Assembly: GCA_013398275.1 (NCBI GenBank)
Contig: VZSE01002700.1
Span: 1,158,915 to 1,222,914 of the forward strand
Direction: 5' to 3'
DNA: 64,000 bases
Source: Promerops cafer
Lineage: Eukaryota > Chordata > Aves > Passeriformes > Nectariniidae
Both the position numbers and the translations under genes were made by a program. Positions 39,201 to 51,610 of the stretch are shown here, one piece after another (positions within the stretch are counted from its first letter, which is position 1; the number at the start of each line of letters is the position of its first letter). Below the pieces are notes generated by a model. That model ran no database searches, was not told where the DNA came from, and saw nothing but the letters and a program-made list of their open reading frames with translations.

Positions 39201-42200
39201 ATGCCTTATGGACCACCAAGCACATATTCTGCACTTAACGAGGGAGAATTAATAATTAATCTTAAGTTTTTTGGCAAGATACAATCTAGGCAAGAGCTTA
39301 ATGCATTTGAACCACTGCTCTTCGTCTGGGAACAGGAAATTGGATTTCTGTTTTTCTCTGGCTGACACTGTGGAGTCAATAATATTTCTCAGGGAACTAA
39401 AAGAAGTGCTGCTGATGCTGATGCTGATGTTTTCAAGAGAAGGGTCTGATGCAGACAGTCATGGTTAGGATATATCTCCTGTGCTGCATGACATAATTTC
39501 CTCATGTGTATACTCTAACAGTTGCCTGACTTCATCCCTCAGCAGTTTGGGGTTAGGAGCTTCTTTAACATGCCCTGGCTCATGATCCCAAAGGTTTGGG
39601 GCTGAAAGAAAGGATGTTTTCTGAAGGGTTTTCTGTGCCTTTTACACAAGCTCTGAGTAGCAATTTGTACTGTCTTCATGAAAGGGTGCTTAGTACTTTG
39701 GGATATGACATTTCTCAGCCTCAAAATCACTGTCCCCTGGACCCTGCTAAAACCCTTTTGCTTAAAATACGCTACCAAATATTGAACTGCAGGGTTTGAC
39801 TGAAGGTTAGTTTTACCTTCCCATGGTGAAAGTAAGAAACACAGTACTTTGCATCCACAGTGGCCATAGAATTACTATTGCCTTACCCCTGGCAACCTGA
39901 CTCCCAAAAGAAAAGAGAGACAGCAAGCTGCATGTCTGTGGAAGGAGTGAGAGGTGGAGTTCTGGGGAATTCCATCATCTCCTTTGTCCTGCTGATAGCT
40001 CCTCTGGGATGGCTCCATCTCCTGAATCTCCTTCCTCCTCAACCTCCTGTTTATATGAACGTGCTACACTGGAATAAAGGAGGGGAAAAAATCCTATTAT
40101 GACGAGCAATGAAAGGCTTCTAGGTTTGCATATAGTGGCGTGGTTCATCATTGCCTCAGCACTTCATTATCTGTGCCAGTCTGACTCTGCTGCAGTGCTC
40201 AACTTCAGGTTTTTCCTCCCTATGCTTGCATTCCCATTTTAACAGTGAATATAATGCTTCTCAGAGTAACTAAAGTAGATCAGTACCACAACCATGACAG
40301 TAGAAGAAACATCACTTCAGTCTCTATTACATCACATCATGAAAAAGCTTTTTTTACATTGACTCAGCATCACATGAAAACACACTTTGGTTGAGTACTA
40401 GGAATATCACCCCTTGCACATGATTTTACACACAAATATCCTTTCCAGTAAACCCTTTTGCTGTTCAAATTCATCTGGAAAGCTTGAGTTATTACTTTGT
40501 AGTATACCATATTTTGTGGAATACCATGTTTCTCACCTTTTTTGGGTAAAAAGGAACAATTACAGAGTATGTACAGCCCAGAATGATATATAATTTTCTC
40601 TGAACAAGGTTTCTAATTGCTATCTGAGCTACAGAAAGGAATATACCACTAACAGTTTTGGTAGTTAGGTAAGTGCTAGTCAAATTTATGAACTCTGGGA
40701 TACACAATTAAAAATCAATATGTTAGGCTTGATCCTTTCCAAATCTTCAGAGAGCTTTTGCTTCTAGCTCTGTATGAAAATTGAAGAGAAAACCTTATTA
40801 GTTTAAACATATATTTTACCTAATTGTACTCCTACGTATCTGTTGTTAAGATATTTAGTCTTTCTGATGAGGCTTATGACCAAAAAACCCCAACAAACAT
40901 CACTTGAAAACAACCAAAGAGGTGGAAATTTCCTGTCTCAGCAGTTAAAGACCTAATTTTGACAGTCCATTTCTGAAAAGCAGTGTGACTTGGACATGCA
41001 AACTAATCTTGGCATGTCCTTTTTTGACATGTTTAGTGTTATCCACTTCTAGACTCCTTTGAGGCTTACAAACAAGAAAAGGTGTAGCATGTATGTTAAT
41101 TATTATTAATCTAATTTAAATGAAATCACCAAATGAAAAGTTCAAGTATTTTGTTTTTTCTAGTTAGTGCCTGTATTCCAACCTGAAATTATCCAGGGGC
41201 ACATTTGTCCAAGATGCTACCTCATATTTTGCACATGAAAATGACTCCATGATGATAGATCAGATATCTTTCATGTCCCAAATATGAAGAATTGCATTTA
41301 TCTAACTGATTCTGCTCTCAGTTTTGAGTTTGGAAGTAACAAAGCCAATATAAACTTAGTTCATAGTTCAGTAATTAATTGTTTGGAAACAATTCATTGT
41401 AAATAGTTTTGTATTTATAGCTACTATGAAACAATGAAGATAACATCTGAGAAGGCTCCAAGTGAAGCAGGAAGACGCTGCAAAGGATGTGCCATTGTCA
41501 TTATTAATAAAGCTTCTGTCTGAGTGCAGCACAAGGTGAGAGATTAGTATCAGCTGTGTCCCTGGAGGGACGAGACAATGCAGAGCTGTAGTGAGAAGAG
41601 TAACACACCCTTCTGAGGCAGTGTACGTGGAGGATGAAGCGTCTCCATGGCTCATTCAGTTCCATTTGCACAAATGTCATGGCAAAAAATACCTTCACTA
41701 TTCACTTATAAAAACCTTGCACAGCATGTCTGTAATTTTGTATGGATTCCCAGAACAGATCTTTTGGCCAAAATGTATTTATTCAGTGTCAGAAGAAATG
41801 CTTCTTTTCCTTGTACATTAACACCACAAGCTTGCACCGTGACTTCATTAATGAAGGTAAAAATGCTCTTTCATGCAGACACACTGGACAAAAAATTCTG
41901 AGTAACTTGCAATCCCTTCAGAAAACATTTACAACTGTATTAAAGAATGTTCTTATAGGACAAAACAACAATAAATAAACCAAAAATAGTAAGGCTGATG
42001 AGTATCTCTTCCTGGTTTTCCAAAAATGGGAAGATTTAGTGAAACTAAACCGGATGACAAAACCATTACTATTTCTGAGAATAAACTGCAATCCAGCCCC
42101 AATATGTAGAAGCGGAAACAGCTATTGCTGTGAGTATACATTTTTTTACTCTTTGTATAAACAAGCCTTAAAGAGGGACAGGATGTGAGCACACCCATCC

Positions 42201-44190
42201 TCTGGTGAGTACACTAAATCATCATGCAATTTTTTTGTTCTAGATCAATAAATCTCAAATTGCCTTGACAAATAAATACAATAGGGAGGCTAGGAACAAG
42301 CTCTTAGGGGTGGCAGTTTCTTGGTCCAACACTGTACAATCAAACCAGAAAAACTCACTATTTGTTCAGTGGCTTCTCCAAGGTCAACCATGCTCTGTCT
42401 CTACTGTGTCCAAACAAGGAGAGATCTCTGGTTTTATTGCCACTAACTTGCACCCAGATTGCTAGAGTGTCATCATTTCTATAGCACATTTATCTTGGAA
42501 AGGTTGGCATAGTTAGGAACAGAGCCAAAGAACTAGTGCAGAAAATCAGGGGTTAATTTAAGATGGGATTGTTAAGGAATAACTGCTCTGAATGTGTAAT
42601 AATAATGATTACAAACAAGAAAGGAACTAATCATTTGAGGTGTGTTTTGTCTATAAATACCAATCCAATACAGTCATGTTTCAAAGGCGAAAACAAGCCT
42701 GATTTATCATTCAGTCTTCTATACAACCCTCTCACAGTAGCCTATAATTCACTGAAATATAAATATTTATACATAAATATATAGATACACGTATTGACTT
42801 GCAACGAAGGATTCAGTTCTTCAGCTTTCTCTTTGGCAAACCTTTATTTGGCTGCTTAGAAATAATGTTTGTTCTTCTGAGAGTGCATGCAAAAGATAAG
42901 GTATAGTACAAAAACCAACAACACCTACATGACAAAAAGATATGAAAGAACAATTAAAAAAAGAACATAATACACTGTTTATACACACTATAATGCATAT
43001 TACAGTGTACATTTTATTTGAGATTTTCCATTGCAAGGTACCTTCTCTTCCCATTTGACATATCTAACTTATAATATACAGAAAACATACTTATCAACAT
43101 CTTTCATGATATTCAAACAAGAATTACTATATTCAAACTCTTGATTAGAGTGGCAGGGGCTGTCTCATATGACAGTATACACAAAATCCTAGCATCTTGT
43201 CTTATTCTGCTCTCCTATTCCTGTGTCTCCTTCTCGGTAAATTAGCAGTTATTATCATCAATCATCTTGCTTTCACTATGCTTCCAAAGTCCCCGTTCCT
43301 GTGGTTCATCCTCCCCACTGCACCCTCAATCTTCCTGTGGCCAAATTCACTTCCCTCTCCTCTCTTACACTTCTCCAAGTCATCCCCAGCTCCCTGCTCC
43401 CTACACACCGTCACAGCCCAGTCAGTTCTTTAATCCTTTCTTTCCCAACTCTCAGCCTTTAATTGACCTTCCTATAGGAACTGTTGCCAGCCACCACTTC
43501 CCTTTCCCTCTCCTCCTGCTCCTCTTTTGCTGGTCAATCCGGGTGGGAGAGGAGGAGTGGGAGATGAAAATGGGCGACAGCCTGTCTCCCTGCCAGGTGG
43601 CCATTTGGAGGCAGGGGGCTGTGCGGTGCCGGTGGTGGAGGCTGAACATCTGCTGAACACATGAGAAGCTTGGAACACTCAAGAAAGGAGGCGATCCAGA
43701 AGGGGACCAAATGTAGACATCATCAGTGCACACCATTTGGCAAACCCATAGATGCTAAAAATTGAAGAGCAGGGAGAGGAAGCTGAGTTCCTGCTAAATC
43801 ATCTTGTGCAAAATATGTGTCAATCACCGCCTGATTCTAAATCACTATCTGATCCTCACAGTAGCATTTTGTGACTTTGCGTTTAGTAAATGTCAGTGCT
43901 TTGCATTTAGTTCTCCATACTCCAAGAGAAGCCAGGCTCATGAAATAAGCATATACTTATAATAATATATATGCATTTAATACATTGTGGTTAGCTCTTT
44001 AAATTTCTAAAATGGTTTTTACCTACCTGCCACTGAAAATTACACTGTGTCCTTTTCCTCTAACTGAAACATAAGAGGCCTAAGAGGATTGAGAGTCAGT
44101 TTTCAGGTTTATTTATTATTCTTTTTGATGAGAGGTGGTTTGAAATGAAATAACTTCTGACAAGCTCTTTCCTTTTCATTTGTTCTTATT
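36246..44190. other. about 8 kb of non-coding sequence without recognised elements
   Basis: Contains homopolymers (poly-T at about 36358 and 38112) and a short GCTGAT-type triplet/hexamer run at 39408-39429. A GC-richer patch near 43490-43640 has proline/serine-rich frames on both strands, but no domain. No gene is supported. Confidence 0.5.
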
Positions 44191-44196
44191 TGGTGA

Positions 44197-44216
44197 GGGT
44201 GAGGGAGGTGGGGGGG
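44197..44216 (+). other. putative G-quadruplex motif
   Basis: Four G-runs with short loops: GGG, TGA, GGG, AGGT, GGG, G, GGG. This satisfies the usual G3+ with 1-7 base loop rule. Whether it folds is unknown. Confidence 0.45.
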
Positions 44217-47200
44217 ATCTACTGCATCAGTCAATTTTGTTTTGACAGTAAAAACTCTTTCCCCAAATGAGAAAGAAGGATGTTGGAAATTAAGATTAGT
44301 CTCGCATGTGTGGACAGACCATACAGTTATCAAGAATTATTCCATAGGCAGAAGTAACATATCAATGACCTAATTTGTTAACTGGCACCCACTCAAACCT
44401 TGGAGCCACCCAAGGTAGAAAAAAATACAACCAGCTTGCTGATTCTTAGCCAATCTTGCTTTGTTCTTCTTTCATTCAGAGGAAAGACCTTTCAAAAACA
44501 CTTCATTTCTCTGCTACATGTATTCATATTCCCTTTTGATATTCATTCAGTTGCATAGCAAAGAATTTTATGCTCAGCCATAGCAAAACACGTATAGACA
44601 AGCTCAGCAGGACTTTTCATGTTGTGCTGTCAACACTGCACAATGCCAGCCCTTTTTAAAATATAAGCTTTATGCAGAAAAATGTTTAGACTTTAGGAGC
44701 AATTGATATCTAGTGATATCAACTGAATTGGAGGCTTTGCATTGTATTATAATGTTAATGGCTTGCAGAAACACTGATTCTGGAGTTGGAGGTACCATGA
44801 ATAAAAATGTCTGGAATACATGAATTTCTATCAATGATTAATCCCAGAGCTATGATTTTGAGATCTTCTTATATATTTTAATTAAATACTCTTGAACCTA
44901 TCATATCCCTCCACATACTTCTCCTTAGGCAGGTAATTGTTTGACACAGATGATTAATTTAGTAAAATACAGATACAAAAAAGAGTGAAGTGTGAAATCC
45001 TGAAGGATATGATTTGCCGTGTAGCATCTTTGTCAAACAAAGGCTTTATTTCTCAACATGCCCTAAATATTTTCTGAAATCAAGAAACTCAAAACCAAAA
45101 TAATGGATAGTTTGACCAAAGTGTAACTCTTTCGCACACAAGAATAGATCACTCGTCCCACGTACACTAAAGCTAGAGATTTGCCATGATGTTCAAAAGA
45201 GCTTTGGTGGATTGTTTGTGAGTATAGGTCTACGTGCTTGCTACTGAAGAGCATTTGCAGCTCCAAAATGTTCTTCATAATATTTACTGTACAGCATATG
45301 CTCATAAGTGTCAGTATGAAAACTTTTTCTGCTATCACAGGTACAAATTAATTCCTGATTAACATCTAAATACAAAAATGAAAAGGAACTGTGCATGTTA
45401 GATAATATAACACACTTTTGAAAAGTCAATAGAAAATAAAAGGAATGGTAAGCTGCACAGAAAAAGCATCTGAACCTTAGACTAAGTATGATCAGAAGAG
45501 ACAGGTGAAGTCCTACAGGCATAAGGTACCAAAAATAAAAAATGCAGTTCAAAGACCGGTTTGAATGGACTGAGTTATCCTCTCTGTAGTGGATAAATAT
45601 TCTTTCCTTTATGAAGGAAAATATGCATCATTTCAAACAAAGAAATTCTAAAATTCTGAAGAAAGGCATTTTCCTAAAACATTATAAGGGTGGTACTACC
45701 TGTGAATACTTTCCACAGTATATGCCAGTGCCATGAATGACTATACAAACAGGAAATTGTTGAGGACAGGTAGTGCTACCATGTGAACTTTTCCCTTCCC
45801 AAAAGAACTATGGAAACCATCCTGTCCATTACATGGACCCCATACCAAGCCTTGTGCATCTCAGTTTCCCACTTCAGCTGGACAAGCACCACATTTGTCT
45901 ACTTCAGTTTTGAAAAAATTCCCCCAGCCACATTAACAAGGTATTAGAGGACATTTCTTAGAAGCATAATTAGATAGTCTCTCATTTCCTTCCTTCTCTC
46001 CTGCTTCTCTGATTGCCCATGCCAGCAAAGTAAAGAAAGTACTTTCACAATGATTTTAGATTGCAAACACACAGGACTTAAGACCTTTCCCTAATGCTCT
46101 CCATATATAGTCCCTAAACCAAAAATTTCTTATTCCTGTTCAGTTCAAGACCTTTTCATAACTAGGTCCTAATCCTGCACTGCTGGCTTGATGCCCTGGG
46201 GTAGAGATCTAGAAGCTCATGTAGGATGTCAGGCTTTTGTTAGATGGAACAGCTTTCCTAAATTGAAGATTTAAAGTGGAGGCTCTGCCATGTCACTGAG
46301 AGATCCATGTTGTGCAACACAAGGGCACTAGTTTTGAAATAATGCCATAGGAATAGCATCTTCTGCCAGATACTACATTTATTCAGGGTTACTTGAGCAG
46401 AAGTAATGAGAAGCATTAAAATAAGGTTTACATAATAAAATGCAATATCAAACACTCTATGTACATTAGTGAGAAGAGTAGAGATTGAGTTGTTTTGAAC
46501 AAAACTTAGTCTGCTTCTTGAGAATGGAAAATTACTAGCAGACTGCAAAATTACTCTCTCCCCAGTTTTAATGTTATTTTTGACCTAATATAAATATATT
46601 TGATTTGTGGCTCATTTTGACAAAATGACAAAAATCTCTTCTAAAGTGTTTGCTATATTCTTTTTTGCAACTCTTACTCAGCCACCTGATCTTAGAGAGG
46701 TCTGTAAAATATGCATAGCCATTTCATAAGATGAGGAAAAAAATATGATGAAATAAAAATCATCCACAGAGCAGAGTATCAACAGAAGTCAACAATACAA
46801 GATTAAACAAAAATTAAACAGTGCTTTTAGATAATTGTTTTCTGATTAACACCTTATACAGAGAAAAATGCTTGAACACCTTTGTCTCCTTAGGGAACCT
46901 GCTTTGCATGGAAATGGGCTCAGATCTCCCTTAAACAAAGTGCTTTTAACCCACGTCATGCCTTCTGGTGAGGAATTCATGCCTGAAGGGAATCACTGCC
47001 AGCAAATTCACATCAAAGAATTTGGAGGGCGAAAAGCAGAATTCAGAACCTCTGTGACCTATATGCACTTTCTATGGATGGCCCCATAATTCACCTATGT
47101 AAAGAGCTACGACAGGGACCCAAAACATGCTTCCTATAAAGCTTGCAGCAAGCCTAATTAGCCTTGAACCAGGGACAAGTTCCTTATATTCCTACCATTC

Positions 47201-47499
47201 TCTGCTACATGTGGCATTAGTATGGCCATATGGAGACTATTACCTAAGCAAGGTAATTTATACATGGGTACAAGAAGAATGACAGTCAATGCAGAGAGGA
47301 CTGGTCCTGTTCCAGAGGGAGGGAGGCAGCAGCTCTTCCCTCTCACCTGAACACCTTCAGGGGTACAAAGCAGTTGAGGTATGTCTCAGGGCATGACACA
47401 GAGAAGGAACCTGCTCACTCTGGAATAATAGTACCTGGGGTTTTTTCCTTACTTTTTCATTTATTGACCCAAGAAAACCTAGTTTCTTCACAGGTGCAT
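44217..47499. other. non-coding sequence without recognised elements
   Basis: About 3.3 kb with no recognised gene or repeat. Confidence 0.5.
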
Positions 47500-47509
47500 G
47501 GGGGAAGCA

Positions 47510-47590
47510 TTCATTGCAGGGGGTTGGACTAAATGACCTTTAAAGGCCCATTCCAACTCAAGCCATCCTATGATTCTGTGACTATGACAT
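47510..47590 (+). mobile_element. CR1 LINE 3' terminus
   Basis: Reads GGGGGTTGGACTAAATGACC, TTTAAAGGCCCATTCCAACT, then CCATCCTATGATTCTGTGAC. This is the canonical CR1 ending (GGTTGGAACTAGATGATCTTTAAGGTCCCTTCCAACCC..ATTCTATGATTCTATG) on the + strand. The tail is about two degenerate ATTCTATG units at 47566-47588. Only about 80 bp remains, as is typical of severely 5'-truncated CR1 insertions. Confidence 0.88.
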
Positions 47591-48699
47591 TGCATAGGGT
47601 GTTCTGTCCTCAAACCAAAAGGCTGTACCTCTTCCACAAGACTATGTTTTCTGTCCAGAAAAAAAATATTTGAAAGTATTATGATGACTGTTGTATGGGT
47701 TATACACACATAGCTAAAGGATCTTTATCTTTTCCTTTACTTTGATTACCCATGACTTTAACAAATCTCCCAGCATTTTGCAGCAAAATCTGCCCAAGCT
47801 AAGAGAAGGCTGTGACCAGCCTCCCAGATAGCTGCAGCAGGAAGATGGGTCTCCCGCTGTGCTGCATCCTCAGGAAAATAAATGTCTAGTTTTCCCCCAC
47901 TTTTCCCCCTCTCATGTTTTCAGTCATATGTGGTAGCTAGGATCACCTCAGGCAAATGGTAGCACAGAGCAAACCAAGGCAGAAAACTGGGCAGTGTCAG
48001 AATTCAGCTACAGGATGGGTGCAGCTACTGTAGAAAGGGTTGCAAAAGACTGTGACATTGCAAACCAGCCTGAAGAACAGGAAGAAGCAGCTGCTCAAAA
48101 CTATGTCCATGACCTTTCCATGGACAAACCCAGTGGGGAATAGACATATTCTATGAATGATAAGGGAACAGCCAAATGAAGTGCAAATGGGAAAGACAGA
48201 CAAACTGGGACTGGACAAAGACCAAGAGAAGAAATTACCAGGGGGAAAAAAAAAAAAAAAAGGAAGAAGCAATTAAGACCCCACATATAGAAGAGGAGAA
48301 AAGCAAAGCTTTGTGCCAAGCCAGAATCCGAAGAAAGTTCACAAGAAAACTAGATGGGAAATATGCAGTGCTAACACCTGCAACAGGTGTGTTATTCTTT
48401 CGATATGAAGAAAAGAGTTCCAACCACATATGACTGCAGCACAAGTACTGAAAGAGAGCTGTCAGAAAGACAGAAAGGATAAGCAGTCCCAACTGATTAA
48501 TTTGCATACAAGGAAAGTAGTTCAAAATATTACATAAACAAAACACGATAGAGAGCAAGTGTGAAAAGGACTGTCATCATAAAGGTGTTGCTAGATTTAT
48601 TGAGTAATGCTCCAGAAGTTCTAATCATCATATTCCCTAAAGAAACAAATGACACCAATAAAGTATATTGATATAATATACAAAAAACTGTTTCTTCAG
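47591..48699. other. non-coding sequence with an E-box inverted repeat and poly-A
   Basis: A poly-A tract lies near 48246-48261. A perfect inverted repeat ACACCTG-CAA-CAGGTGT at 48374-48390 places two E-boxes (CACCTG, CAGGTG) head to head. Some of this may belong to the 5' part of the CR1 relic that follows, but I cannot show it. Confidence 0.4.
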
Positions 48700-49290
48700 A
48701 CAGTAAGGAAAAGAAAATTAATTGGAACCGTGCAGATAAGGAACTTGCAGGAGGCTTCCCCATGTCAAGCACAGGTGAAGAAAGTAAAATGCTCGTGCTG
48801 GAAGCCAACCAAGGGAAGATCCGATGGGGTAGGTTGGAGGGGTTTGAATGCACAGATCACTGGAATGCCTCCTGCTGCCACAGCCAACTGTTTGGATTGC
48901 ACTGTCTCCCCTTATGCAGACAGGTTGCCAGCCTCTTGGGCTCAGAACTGGAAGAGCCTGTTAGGCAGGCTGCAAAGCTTCAGGAGAAGGAGGGAAAGGG
49001 AAAGCTTTCACTTAATTTGGATAATCCGGCTTGTACTTCCAACATACAAATTAGGCGAGAAACTGAAATTGTTCTGAAGCAAAAGATGAAGGATAACATG
49101 AATATAATGTCTGACTCAAATGTGTGGGGAAACAAGCAACAACTGGAAGGTGCTGTACTAAATAAAGGAGATTACGATCTGGAAAGACTAACTGAAACTT
49201 AGTGGGATAATTCCCTTGTGTTGAAAAGACAGGATGCAATATGCATGGGAAAGGCAGAGTAGAGAAAATCACTAGCTGTAAAATATGTTA
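48700..49290 (+). mobile_element. CR1-type LINE relic, start of the ORF2 endonuclease
   Basis: The + frame 48762-49202 ends with WGNKQQLEGAVLNKGDYDLE followed by RLTET, a stop codon, and WDNS. This matches the start of CR1 ORF2 endonuclease, typically MGNKQEELEAIVQQENYD..AITETWWDNS. The glutamate of ET, part of the metal-binding endonuclease signature, is kept, but the first tryptophan of WW is a TAG stop (49201), so the protein is broken. Upstream, GSELEEPVRQAAKLQEK looks like coiled-coil text from the ORF1/linker side. Downstream similarity fades by about 49290. This is a rare 5'-end piece: most CR1 copies keep only the 3' end. Confidence 0.65.
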
Positions 49291-50406
49291 TATAATTCTT
49301 TCAAAGCACATATTTTATCATTTTGACAATGACAACAGTAAATGGTAAAAATCTCAGGTAAGCATACAAGAAATTAAAAAAAGAAAAAAAGAAAAAATAA
49401 AATAACTAAAACAAAAAAACCCTGTATCAGTAACTTCATGCATATTCCTGAGGCCAGTACTCTGGAACAGAGCCAAGGAAGGCACAGACCTCTGATTGCA
49501 TTTTAGTTAATCAAGTCTCTAGACAGTGCATACACATACAAAGTTGTCACATATAGTGAATTCCAAAAACTGAAGATGAAGAGTTGGGTCAAAGTTTCAG
49601 CTGCTGGGATGTGGGGCATTGAAACTATGAAATCAGAGCACTTGAACCCAATACGGGAAGAAAATAATTCAGTGAGAAATATGGTGTAAGAGAATTAACT
49701 CCACTTTCAGGGACATTTAGAGAACATAAAATATTGAATATGGGATATGAATAAATGCTTAAAAGTTATCTTTAAAAAGAAAATGAAAAAATGAAACATT
49801 GGGGACTTTTGGGAAAACTGCAAAAGAAATGAAACGCATCTGTGGAGGGAAAAAAAAGGAGATATAAGGCAAAGCAATGGTCAGAGTGTCTTCAAAAGGG
49901 CTATTCAGAGTTCAAAGTACATATACAGGAAGGAGTGGCAGGAAAGGAATCCAAGGACTCTTAAATCTGAATAGGCCAAAAAGGGAAAAGGAGACTAAAA
50001 GGATTTATAGCTACCAAAGGGGAAAAAGAAGTACAGAGATCAAAAGAGACTGTATTAATGAAAGAAAAAGGAAAGAAAATGAAATTTAAAGTGGAAAAAT
50101 AAAACAAGATACCAACCTGAACTGTGTATCTTATTTTGTGTGAAAAGACATATTACAAGCAATTTAGAGCCAACCCCTCCAAACTCATCCTCAACTGTTT
50201 GGAACAGGTCCAGAAAAGGACCACATTGAGACCCACAATGTACTTTTGAAGTATTTGAGAATCAAGAGTAATCAAGAGACCTATCTTTGGCATAGAATGT
50301 AGGAAATTTAGGTGTGGTTCACACCTTCTATCTTGGGCAATAAAGGCACCAATATCTCTGAGCCAGTCCCTCTAGGTTTTTCACGATAGAAAACCAGGAA
50401 ATTACC
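49291..50406. other. non-coding, A-rich sequence
   Basis: A-rich low complexity at 49373-49421 (AAAAG and AAAAT words). A lysine/arginine-rich frame at 49877-50089 might be a further CR1 linker remnant, since that linker is also basic, but the match is too weak to call. Confidence 0.4.
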
Positions 50407-50762
50407 TGTCCTGATTTTTGCTGGCATAGAGGTTTGTTTGGTTTTTTGGTTTTTTTTTTTTTTCACAGTAGCTGGTACAGAGCTGTGTTTTGGATTTGTG
50501 CTGTAAATAATGTTAATAACACAGACATGTTTTCATCATTGCTGAGCAGGGTTTACACAGACTCAAGACCTATTCTGCTACTAACACCGCCCCACCAGCA
50601 TATAGTCTGCACAAGCAGTTTTCAGGGGACACAGCCAGGACAGCTGACATCAAATGATCACAGGGATATCCCATAGCATATGCTGTCATGCTCAGCTTAA
50701 AAAGCTAGGGTAAGGAGAAAGAAAAGGAGGATGTTCAGAGTGACGGCTTTTGTCTTCCCAAG

Positions 50763-51353
50763 TATGCTGGTTTTGGCTGGAGTAGAGTTAATTTTCTCCA
50801 CAATGGCTTTATGGGGCTATGTTTTGAATTTCTGCTGAACACAGGGTTGATAATACAGAGGTGTTTTTGTTATTGCTCAGCAGGGCTTACACAGAGCCAT
50901 GGCCTTTTCTGCTTTTCATACTGCCACACTGGTGAGGGAGTTGGGGATGCATGGGAGGTTGGGAGGTGACACAGCTGGGACAGGTGACTCCAACTGACCA
51001 AAGGGATATTCCAGACCTTATGGCATCATGCTCAGTATATAAAGTGAGGGGGTAAGAAGAAGGAAGGGGGGATGTTTGGAGTGATGGTGTTTGCCTTCCC
51101 AAGCCACTGATATGTGTAATGGGGCCCTGCTCTCCTGGAGAAGACTGAACACCTGTCCATGGGAAACAGTGAATGAATTCCTTGTTTTGCTTTGCTTGCA
51201 TGGATGGCTTTTGCTTTACCTGTTAAACTGTCTTTATTCAATCAACAATTTTTCTACCTTTTTACCCTTCTGATTCTCTTGCTGACCCAATGGTGGGTGA
51301 GTGACAGAGCAGCTGCCTGGTGATCGGTTTCTGGCTGGGGTTAAACCACAACA
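50763..51353 (+). mobile_element. inner solo LTR nested in a relative
   Basis: A 591-bp LTR that begins TATGCTGGTTTTGGCTGGAG (the terminal TG has become TA) and ends CTGGGGTTAAACCACAACA, with exact 5-bp TSD. Along its length it matches the outer LTR: GAGTTAATTTTCTCCACAAT, GGGATATTCCAGACC, TATATAAA at 51036-51043 (likely core promoter TATA), CTTCCCAAGCC, and TTAAACTGTCTTTATTCAAT in the polyadenylation region. It is the younger of the two insertions. It is solo, so its provirus recombined away inside the older LTR. Confidence 0.9.
51036..51043 (+). promoter_or_regulatory. TATA box of the inner LTR
   Basis: TATATAAA sits in the context CTCAG-TATATAAA-GTGAGGG, the place where avian LTRs of this type carry their core promoter. 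The equivalent position in the outer LTR no longer has a TATA box. Promoter activity is not shown by the sequence. Confidence 0.5.
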
Positions 51354-51610
51354 CCAAGTCAGTGTTACACCAGATGGAGTCCTGTTTTCCTGGAGATGGT
51401 TGAACAGTTGCCTGCCTGTGGAAAGTGATGAATGAATTCTTTGTTTTTCTTTGCTTGTGTGTGCAGCTTTCGCTTTTCCTATCTAACTGTCTTTATCTCA
51501 GCACGAGTTTTCCCTTTTACCCTTCCAATTCCGCACCCCATCCCACTGGAATGCTGTGTGAGTGAGCAGCTCTGTGAGGCTTAGATGCCAGCTGGGGTTA
51601 AACGACAACA

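Larger units (their letters stand above)
50758..51358 (+). repeat. 5-bp target-site duplication of the nested LTR
   Basis: CCAAG occurs at 50758-50762 and 51354-51358, immediately outside the inner LTR. Removing the inner LTR and one copy of CCAAG restores a continuous outer LTR, which confirms the nested insertion. Confidence 0.88.
50407..51610 (+). mobile_element. outer avian ERV LTR, split by a nested LTR
   Basis: The 5' part (50407-50762) opens TGTCCTGATTTTTGCTGGCA and runs through TAGCTGGTACAGAGCTGTGT, CACAGCCAGGACAGCTGACA and GGGATATCCCATAGC to CTTCCCAAG. The 3' part (51359-51610) resumes at TCAGTGTTACACC and ends GCTGGGGTTAAACGACAACA. Joined, the two form one LTR of about 608 bp. Its TATA region has decayed (CTCAGCTTAAAAAG at 50691-50704, where the inner copy keeps TATATAAA). 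Flanking pentamers TTACC and TAAAC match at only three of five positions, so its own target duplication is eroded or absent. No internal retroviral sequence is present. Confidence 0.85.

Noticed and set aside
43267..43656. 129-aa proline/serine-rich frame overlapping minus-strand frames of 94 and 68 aa
   Set aside because: It lies in a pyrimidine-rich patch that keeps frames open on both strands. No conserved motif and no sign of an exon.
50407..51610. Full-length endogenous provirus between the LTR pieces
   Set aside because: There is no gag, pol or env sequence between them. The middle piece is itself a complete solo LTR.
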